From assembly GCA_003427395.1 (NCBI GenBank), contig BFEA01000924.1, positions 56,106 through 80,435 on the forward strand: a stretch of 24,330 nt of DNA, in the 5' to 3' direction. Below are positions 19,518 to 24,330 of the stretch, piece after piece. Each line of letters starts with the position of its first letter. The first letter of the stretch is position 1. Origin of the DNA: Chara braunii. Lineage: Eukaryota > Streptophyta > Charophyceae > Charales > Characeae. A program made the position numbers and the translations under genes. The notes beneath the pieces were generated by a model that ran no database searches, was not told the origin of the DNA, and saw nothing but the letters and a program-made list of their open reading frames with translations.

Positions 19518-19628
19518 GCCTCTGAGAAAGAAAAGCTGTATTGTGTGTATGTAGCAATTGGTCAGAAGCGTTCGACCGTAGCACAATTAGTGAAAATTCT
19601 TTCAGAAGCGGGTGCTTTAGAAAACTCT
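19518..19628 (+). pseudogene. atp1: Mitochondrial-type atp1 (ATP synthase F1 alpha) fragment
   Basis: In one frame the DNA reads [18 protein letters not shown], then [16 protein letters not shown]. This is the highly conserved block of the F1 alpha subunit after the nucleotide-binding P-loop region. The wording fits plant or algal mitochondrial atp1 better than animal nuclear copies. Similarity starts abruptly at about 19518 and is gone by about 19628: the expected continuation after ALE is replaced by unrelated sequence, although the frame stays open to 19814. Only about 37 of roughly 500 codons are present, so it is non-functional. Most likely a transfer of mitochondrial DNA into the nucleus. 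A short exon of a transferred gene is the alternative, but no splice consensus flanks it. Confidence 0.8.
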
Positions 19629-19967
19629 ACACTGCGAGAACAGGGATTTTTGAAAGGAGACTTTATACCCACGGCAAACCGTGGAATAGTCCCCATGGAT
19701 CATACTGACATATTAAGATTCTACAATCAGAGAATACTCGGAATCATAAAGGAAAGGGCTCGAGTGCAATCGAGGGGAATGCTGGCTGGCTGCAAGGTGC
19801 CACAGCGCTGCTGAATTGCACTGTGACAACAGGCACCAGCCAGGGCGCGCACGGGCTCTGTGACGTAACGCAGTTGAGTGCTGCTTTGGCACATCGGCCG
19901 TAGCCGAGCCGCACATGCCTGGATGCCGGTGGGATCGAGGTCCTTGGGCGTGGTGGCCTGTGAGGGG

Positions 19968-19972
<5 letters not shown>

Positions 19973-20051
<79 letters not shown>
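19973..20051. repeat. (GA)n microsatellite
   Basis: About 39 GA units. It directly abuts module copy B. Confidence 0.97.
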
Positions 20052-20056
<5 letters not shown>

Positions 20057-20057
20057 A

Positions 20058-20245
20058 CCTGGTGTGTTGTGGAGCTCTACATGGGCGACATCTTCATGTG
20101 CATCAGTTCTGCTCCTGAAGTTCTTCTGGTTGCATTGAGATAGTGTAGGCTAGATTGGGTGTTGTGAATCTCTGGCTGGGTGCCGGGCGCCAGGCCCCAG
20201 CAAGGAAGAGTGACATTGGATAATGTTGCTGGTGGCGAGATAAGG
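20058..20245 (-). other. Dispersed module, copy B
   Basis: It matches copy A (11094-11275) through CATCTTCATGT, TTCTGCTCCT, GTTGCATT and GTAGGC in order, and copy C (7910-8090) through GAGTGACATTGGATAATGT. On the minus strand the end reads ACCAG|GTACAT, a fair donor. The frame aligned to copy A (AYTISMQPEELQEQ, then LMHMKM) is broken by a shift or stop, so this copy looks decayed or non-coding. Confidence 0.45.
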
Positions 20246-20572
20246 GGCTCACATTGAAAGTTGGTTTCATTTCGTGTGAACTTGGTGCATTCTGTTTTCT
20301 GTGCAACATATGACTATTTGGTTTTCACTGTGATGATGCAATTTGGATTTCTGTCATTCGCTCTTGCACATATTCCTTCCACATCCTTTTTCTCCCGTCG
20401 GTGATTCATCAGCCCCAGTTTACTTCCCTTTGTTAGGCGCCCAACCCTGGCAAGGGCAGAGGTAAGTGCCATAAGGTTAACTGTGTAGCTGACGTGGGTC
20501 TCCGAATGTTACGGGTGCTGACTTTTGTGTTGATCAGGAAAATTGTCGCGGATTGGTGACGTTTTTCTTAGG

Positions 20573-20707
20573 AAGCATATTCTTTTTCTTTTTCAATTCC
20601 GACAATTTCTTGATTTACGTGTGTTATCCTTGTGCAAGGGCCATGGTAATCTTCTTGGTGTCCTCGCAATTTTAATGGATGTGCCGGAGGGCACAAAGCA
20701 TGTTCTT
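20573..20707 (-). mobile_element. U6 retropseudogene insertion with target-site duplication
   Basis: AAGCATATTCTT (20573-20584) and AAGCATGTTCTT (20696-20707) flank the unit as a 12-bp direct repeat with one change. Between them lie a T-rich tract (an A-tail on the minus strand) and a near full-length U6 in reverse orientation, beginning exactly beside the right repeat. This is the signature of LINE-type target-primed reverse transcription. Confidence 0.8.
20594..20694 (-). pseudogene. U6 spliceosomal snRNA pseudogene, near full length
   Basis: U6 is the catalytic snRNA of the spliceosome. Minus-strand landmarks in order: the 5' stem-loop GTGCC-CTCC-GGCAC, ATCC then TTAAAATTGCGAGGACAC, the AAGAAGATTACCATGG region, CCCTTGCACAAGGATAACAC (internal stem-loop) and the 3' region AATCAAGAAATTGTC. 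The 5' stem is still fully paired although its sequence differs from the common form. The ACAGAGA box reads ACCAAGA and the catalytic AGC triad reads ACC, so it cannot support splicing. No plant-type upstream element was seen. The A-rich 3' tail and flanking repeats mark it as a retrocopy. Confidence 0.88.
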
Positions 20708-21017
20708 CCTCAGGTTAGGTTCATTCTGGCTTAAGCAGGGTTTATTCTGGCTAAGTGGGGTTTAACGGCAGCCCTTGCCCGGGAGTAATAACAGCAGGAG
20801 GGGATGAGTCAGGATGGTTGAAGTAATACGTGTTCTTCTGGAAGGGGTTCCAGTAGAATGGTTGTCTGGTGCTGGGGCGCGGAGGGTGTTTTACACCGGC
20901 GGGAAAGCTGAAAACTCTCTAATCTATTACGAAAGTCTTTTAGTATCATTTAGTAAATTCCCTTGGCTGTTATCTGAATTTCCTGGTTCGGATTGTTCGA
21001 AAAGATGAGACGCTGAA
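20708..21017. other. No gene seen; 64-codon open frame
   Basis: A plus-strand frame (20814-21008) has ordinary composition but no recognised domain. Confidence 0.4.
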
Positions 21018-21170
21018 CCCTGTCTCCAGCTCTACCCGAAGCTGAGTACTGGCCCTAATGCATCCGAGTTGGATTACGAGGGCCCTGTTTCCAGATCTAG
21101 CCAAAGCTGAGTAATGGGTCTAGTGCATCCTACTTCGATTGAAAGGGCCCCGGCCTCAGACCTATGCCAA
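21018..21170. repeat. 65-bp tandem repeat, about 2.4 copies
   Basis: Copies start at 21018, 21083 and 21148. Each opens with CCC..TTTCCAG-like sequence; the first two share AAGCTGAGTA and AGTGCATCC-like words. The third is cut by the retroposon target site at 21171. Confidence 0.85.
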
Positions 21171-21323
21171 GGAATATATGACACATCTGGGTGGTGGCCT
21201 CGCCTTCCCAGAGCGACCAGGGAGGACTGCTTCCGGCGATCAACGTGTGCCTAGTAACTGGCCTCTACAACACCCTGGACTTCATGAAAAAAAAAAAAAA
21301 AAAAAAGGAATATGACACATCTG
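21171..21323 (+). mobile_element. Unidentified ~97-bp retroposon with A20 tail and target-site duplication
   Basis: GGAATATATGACACATCTG (21171-21189) recurs after the A-tail as GGAATATGACACATCTG (21307-21323). The two differ only by one AT dinucleotide. Between them lie about 97 bp (21190-21286) and A20 (21287-21306). The insert begins GGTGGTGGCCTCGCC and ends CTGGACTTCATG. It matches no small RNA I can recall (not U1-U6, 5S, 7SL or tRNA as far as I can tell), so it is either a 5'-truncated mRNA copy or an unrecognised RNA. Confidence 0.8.
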
Positions 21324-22117
21324 CTTCTTCAGGGGGGAGGGGGGAGAAGGGGGAGAGGGGGCAACAAAACCCTCACCCATCAGTTGATGCAAAAAGGGTT
21401 AAATGCTTCTTTTCCATTGCAAAACATGTAGCTAGGTAGGGCCACACTGCCCAGGCGAGAGAACACCAAAAACAGGGGATAGAAGGATAACACAGTTCAT
21501 TGCATGGAGGCCTCCTTCATTTTTCCTTTTCGTGTATGTTAGCAGCTTTTGGAAGCCATTTAGAAATTCGTAGAACCTCATCCGACAGCTCGATGACAAT
21601 CTGACATCACGTGGTGAACCGATAGGGCCCTCTTTCAGGTGGTTCAACAAGAGGCCGGTGGACATGGCTGAGACAAACGAATTACATAAAAGACGCTGGG
21701 ACCCACCGAAAAGAGTGCTGCCCTTGACAAATACACCCCTTCTGCCCGCATGCCGGCTTCTGCACGCAGACAGGCCATGCCCACTTCTGCATTCGGACCT
21801 TACACAAAGGATCCACTGCATTCGGACCTGACCCAACATTCTCTATGCATATCAACCATCAACCGATTCAGATACATTCAGAGTGTTGCGTGGTGGAGCA
21901 AGGCCCTATAGAAGACAAAGAGACTCCCTTGTTGCCCTCTCTTGCTCTGTGCGTGGCCAGGAAGAGAAACAATTAATTTTACTTCAAAAGTGGAAACACA
22001 AGCAGCCACATGTCAAACCCATTTGAGCCTAACTTCCCAATGTGCCACACTACCGTCTTCACACGAATAGAACTCCGGTCATTATAGCTGTATTTGGCAC
22101 AACTTTCAGCCCAGATA
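21324..22117. other. No gene seen
   Basis: Mixed sequence. A minus-strand frame of 135 codons (21432-21839) has no recognised motif. CTGCATTCGGACCT occurs twice near 21787-21822. Confidence 0.45.
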
Positions 22118-22448
22118 CGGCGATACCAGTTGTCTTCTTCTTAGGTTCAGCAGTTGCAAGCCTCCGCAGTTGCATCAGCAGTTGCCTCAGAAGTTTCCTG
22201 TCTCTGAGGTTCAGTAATTTCAGTTGTGTCTGAGGTTCAGTTAAAAACACACGTTCACCCGAAGCTAAAATTTGGGCTCTTACCGCTGTATGCCGTACCG
22301 CCATGGCGCTTCGGACCTTGCAAAAAGAAACGTGTCGCCTCGTTCAAAAAGTTCGGGGTCATCAGAGGTCCACATCGCGTTTCGGGGCCTCCGAAAGGGC
22401 CCTGCGGCCTATGTATGGTTGCCTTCTTCCTGGGCTCAGCTGTTGCCT

Positions 22449-22569
22449 CAGCAGTTGCTTTTTTTTTTCTTTTTTTTTTTCTTGCGCAGGCACCATGCTA
22501 ATTAGTAATTACCTTTCTCTGTATCGTTCCAATTTTAACAGATATGATGTTCCGAAGGACAGCAGTTGC
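22449..22569 (-). mobile_element. Second U6 retropseudogene insertion
   Basis: CAGCAGTTGC lies on both sides (22449-22458 and 22560-22569), followed on the left by a 22-bp T-tract (A-tail on the minus strand). The same word is part of the surrounding 24-bp repeat, so the direct repeat could be a target-site duplication or chance placement inside the array. Confidence 0.65.
22481..22560 (-). pseudogene. U6 snRNA pseudogene, 3'-truncated, with internal insertion
   Basis: The minus strand begins GTCCTTCGGAACATC and continues TTAAAATTGGAACGATACAG. It has the ACAGAGA box intact, then about 11 extra bases (AGGTAATTACT), then AATTAGCATGG with the AGC triad intact, and stops after TGCGCAAG. The 3' third of U6 (rest of the internal stem-loop and the tail) is missing and replaced directly by an A-tract. 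It is closer to canonical U6 than the copy at 20594. It is non-functional because of the truncation. Confidence 0.85.
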
Positions 22570-22716
22570 CCTTTTTTACAAGTTCAGCTTTTGCCTTTTT
22601 ACAAAGTTTTTAGCAGGTTCACCAACTGCCTTTCTCTTAGATTCAGCAATTGCCTTTTTTTTTTTTTTTTTTTTTTTTGCAGCGCATCTGAATCTGCCTT
22701 TTTCTTAGATTCAGCA

Positions 22717-22882
22717 GGGGCCAAGTCCCACCAGCAGCGTTGAGTTTCCTCAACGCCTGAATCTGAACGTGTCTCTGGAGATGCGCAGAAATCGGGTTGA
22801 GTTTCCTCAACCCCACATAGCCACAAACGCGTCCAGATTCAGGCGTCGAGGAAACTCAACACTGCTAGTGGGACTTGGCCCC
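22717..22882 (-). other. Inverted repeat, 53-bp arms, 60-nt loop
   Basis: Arms 22717-22769 and 22830-22882 are complementary at 49 of 53 positions. All four differences are of the kind that gives G:U pairs when the minus strand is transcribed, and A:C mismatches when the plus strand is. The arm itself contains GTTGAG-TTTC-CTCAAC, which is repeated in the loop as GGGTTGAG-TTTC-CTCAACCC, so alternative short hairpins exist. It sits inside the Lys-rich repeat. It could be a hairpin small-RNA source or a simple inverted duplication. Confidence 0.85.
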
Positions 22883-22915
22883 AGAGTTGCCTTCTTCGTA
22901 GGTTCAACAAGTGAA

Positions 22916-23727
22916 ATTATGTGCTCGTCCCTTTCTTCAGGGCAATCAGGGCAAAGAACCACACTTCGGAGATATCTACCCAAAGCAACAAGGACATACT
23001 GTCACTTAGATTTCTGACAGTGCATCTGCCAGACGGTCTGATGAAAACTATGGCCAGAGTTCGGCCATAGAGTCTCATATGTTTACATTGCTTCTAATAT
23101 TCAGTTATTAGAACTACCGTACCAACTGGCCCAGCTCAGTTGAAATACAGACCAGGTGCTGAGTTCGAACTCCACTGGAAGCAGATGAGTGAAATTGTAC
23201 TACAATTCTGAACTCTACCTAAGGCCAGTCAGTTCTATGATAATGTCTCAGGACTGTGGGGTTTTTCTTTTTTTTTTTCGCAGCAAGCCTCATCTATATT
23301 CGGGGCAAGCAACCTCCCCCTAGCTTACCTATCCCCTCGGAGTTGAACCTAACCCCCACGACTGCTGGGAAGTTTGCAGACAAGGCCTCTTGGCATAACA
23401 GAAGTCTGGCGCAAGGTCCCCTTTGCACGGATTATGAGATTCTGGCCGTTGACCTTTGCCATCGACGGTCAATATCTCTTAATTCGTGTAAGTGTGACCT
23501 AACCCCCGGTGATGGCCACACGGTCACTAGCCCACCCTTTCATCAGGAGCTGCAGCAGTTCACTGTGCTTGGTTCTAAAGGGTGGGGTAAGGGATTCGGA
23601 GGGGTTAGCTCTGTGTCCAGTTCTAAGCAGGTTAGGCTACTCCGTTAAATCAAACAAACAAACATTTCATTTCCAATGTCCGGGGATGCTGGACCCGCTT
23701 TCCAGCAGGTGCTGGTCCCCACCAATA
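22916..23727. other. No gene seen; one hairpin and one B-box-like word
   Basis: CTATGGCC / GGCCATAG (8 bp, 7-nt loop) lies at about 23048-23070, just after CTGATGA. GAGTTCGAACTCC (23161) resembles a pol III B box. Frames at 23256-23648 and 23509-23931 match nothing recognised. Confidence 0.45.
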
Positions 23728-23798
23728 GATGGAGCCTCCCCGGGAATGATAGGGGTGTCTGCTCTTACCAGCACCTCTAGCATCGACCGGGTTTGTTT
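23728..23798 (+). repeat. Dispersed short hairpin repeat, copy 2
   Basis: It matches the copy at 17957 through GATGGAGCCT, GGTGTCTGCT, TTA, CAGCACC and CTA in order. The stem is TAGGGGTG / CACCTCTA (23750-23757 with 23772-23779), where a T:A pair of copy 1 is G:T here, so pairing is kept. It is followed by a T-rich tail. Confidence 0.7.
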
Positions 23799-23813
23799 CT
23801 CTTTCTTTGTTTT

Positions 23814-23911
23814 GTTTTTTTTAAGGAAAAAAAAAAACTACCTTCTTCCCTCCGAACACCTTTTTTTTTTTTTTTTAAGGAAAAAAANAACCTACCTTCT
23901 TCCCTCCGAAC
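23814..23911. repeat. ~45-52-bp tandem duplication with T/A tracts
   Basis: Two copies of T-tract, TTAAGG, A-tract, CTACCTTCTTCCCTCCGAAC. The second contains one N call inside the A-tract. Confidence 0.9.
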
Positions 23912-24110
23912 GTAATGCATATGCATTGTAAACAAATACAAGGCATAGGGTGCGTTCTATTTGAATACAACACGTATGTTCTCTTTGAATACAACACGTG
24001 TGTTCTATTCGAATAGTCCTACTTTTTTGCATACAACACGTGCATTCTATTTGAATTTCGTGAATTTATCAAGAACTCGAATACAACGCATATGCATTCT
24101 ATTCTGGGCT
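23912..24110. repeat. ~25-bp repeat with palindromic cores
   Basis: Variants of TTCTATTTGAATACAACACG followed by TATG, TGTG or TGCA recur from about 23950 to 24100. CACGTG (twice) and ATGCATATGCAT (23915-23926) are palindromes. CACGTG is the plant G-box core, but its presence in a repeat is not evidence of regulation here. Confidence 0.75.
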
Positions 24111-24185
24111 ACCAAAGTGGCCCGGGTCCACTTGCCATATATATCGTCACAAATATATATATATATCGTCACATATATATATACA

Positions 24186-24320
24186 GGGTTGCCGGCGTTC
24201 AGGACGGGCCGAACGCCCGAACCCCCAAACCCGAACGCCCGAACGTACGGGACCCCTTCGGAACACGTTCGGCCGTTCGGGCCGAACGCGGACCAAAAAA
24301 AAAAAAAAAAAAAAAAAAAA
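24186..24320 (+). mobile_element. Short GC-rich retroposon-like unit ending in poly(A), cut by the window end region
   Basis: After an (AT)n stretch the unit begins CAGGGTTGCC, is built of CCGAACGCC/GAACG words, and ends in a perfect 9-bp hairpin CGTTCGGCC / GGCCGAACG (24266-24288) followed by about 26 A. The TA-rich flank prevents a target-site call. Confidence 0.45.
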
Positions 24321-24330
24321 CAAGGTTTTC

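Larger units (their letters stand above)
22118..22915 (-). repeat. Degenerate ~24-bp repeat coding AEPKKKA-like peptides on the minus strand
   Basis: The plus-strand unit GTTGCCTTCTTCTTAGGTTC plus AGCA recurs at about 22118-22160, 22425-22458, 22560-22660, 22683-22718 and 22884-22912. The minus strand reads ATAEPKKKTTG, ATAEATAEPRKKAT, AESKRKAVGEPAKN, APAESKKKADSD and VEPTKKAT. Such Lys-rich A/E/P repeats resemble nuclear, histone-H1-tail-like proteins. Frames are broken by T-tracts, by U6 and by stops, so this is a decayed coding minisatellite or a non-coding repeat of that origin. Confidence 0.6.

Noticed and set aside
23036-23075. Hammerhead ribozyme (CTGATGA followed by an 8-bp hairpin)
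   Set aside because: The obligatory GAAA after stem II is missing; the sequence there is AGAGTC. The similar CTGATGA on the minus strand near 9705 lacks GAAA too.
23126-23175. tRNA or SINE head with GAGTTCGAACTCC as B box
   Set aside because: The nearest A-box-like word (AGCTCAGTTG) is only about 28 bp upstream, too close for tRNA geometry. The opposite orientation has the boxes in the wrong order.

Overview
The window looks like nuclear DNA of a eukaryote with a large, repeat-rich genome, probably a plant or a streptophyte alga. The evidence is two U6 snRNA retropseudogenes, an eroded Ty3/gypsy reverse transcriptase, a tRNA-derived SINE head, a plant/alga-type mitochondrial atp1 fragment, long (TC)n/(GA)n, (TA)n, (TTA)n and (CAGA)n arrays, and no dense set of long open frames. 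The species assignment is inference. I see no complete, recognisable protein-coding gene.

Layout. 1-6.3 kb: (TC)n arrays, a MITE-like element with terminal inverted repeats (1289-1758), a satellite with a ~142-bp unit (1818-2470), one moderate open frame (4124-4501), a Ty3/gypsy RT remnant (5084-5520) and a SINE-like unit (6164-6264). 6.4-11.5 kb: microsatellites, a 30-bp minisatellite, an exact 40-bp duplication, and several short minus-strand stretches with good splice donors and protein-like frames. One of these (10643-10696) carries an ILLVTHG motif. Two members of a three-copy dispersed module lie here (7910-8090 and 11094-11275).

12.77-14.35 kb: the most unusual region. About eighteen short imperfect hairpins follow one another at roughly 70-90 nt spacing. 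They share a two-tier plan (outer stem, small internal loop, inner stem, about 4-nt loop) while arm sequences differ in a complementary way. I know no named class that fits.

14.4-18.6 kb: AT-rich unique-looking DNA, then a G-run block, a ~320-bp purine-rich tract and a 128-bp foldback. 19.2-19.7 kb: a CAT-anticodon tRNA-like sequence and a mitochondrial atp1 fragment. 20-22.9 kb: the third module copy, two U6 retropseudogenes and an unidentified retroposon, all three with direct repeats and A-tails. A lysine-rich-coding 24-bp repeat and a 53-bp-arm inverted repeat follow. In the inverted repeat every mismatch is a G:U pair on the minus strand. 23.7-24.3 kb: short tandem repeats and a GC-rich unit ending in poly(A).

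There is no operon-like organisation. What links the parts is retroposition by LINE-type machinery, microsatellite growth, and repeated selection for, or amplification of, self-complementary sequence.
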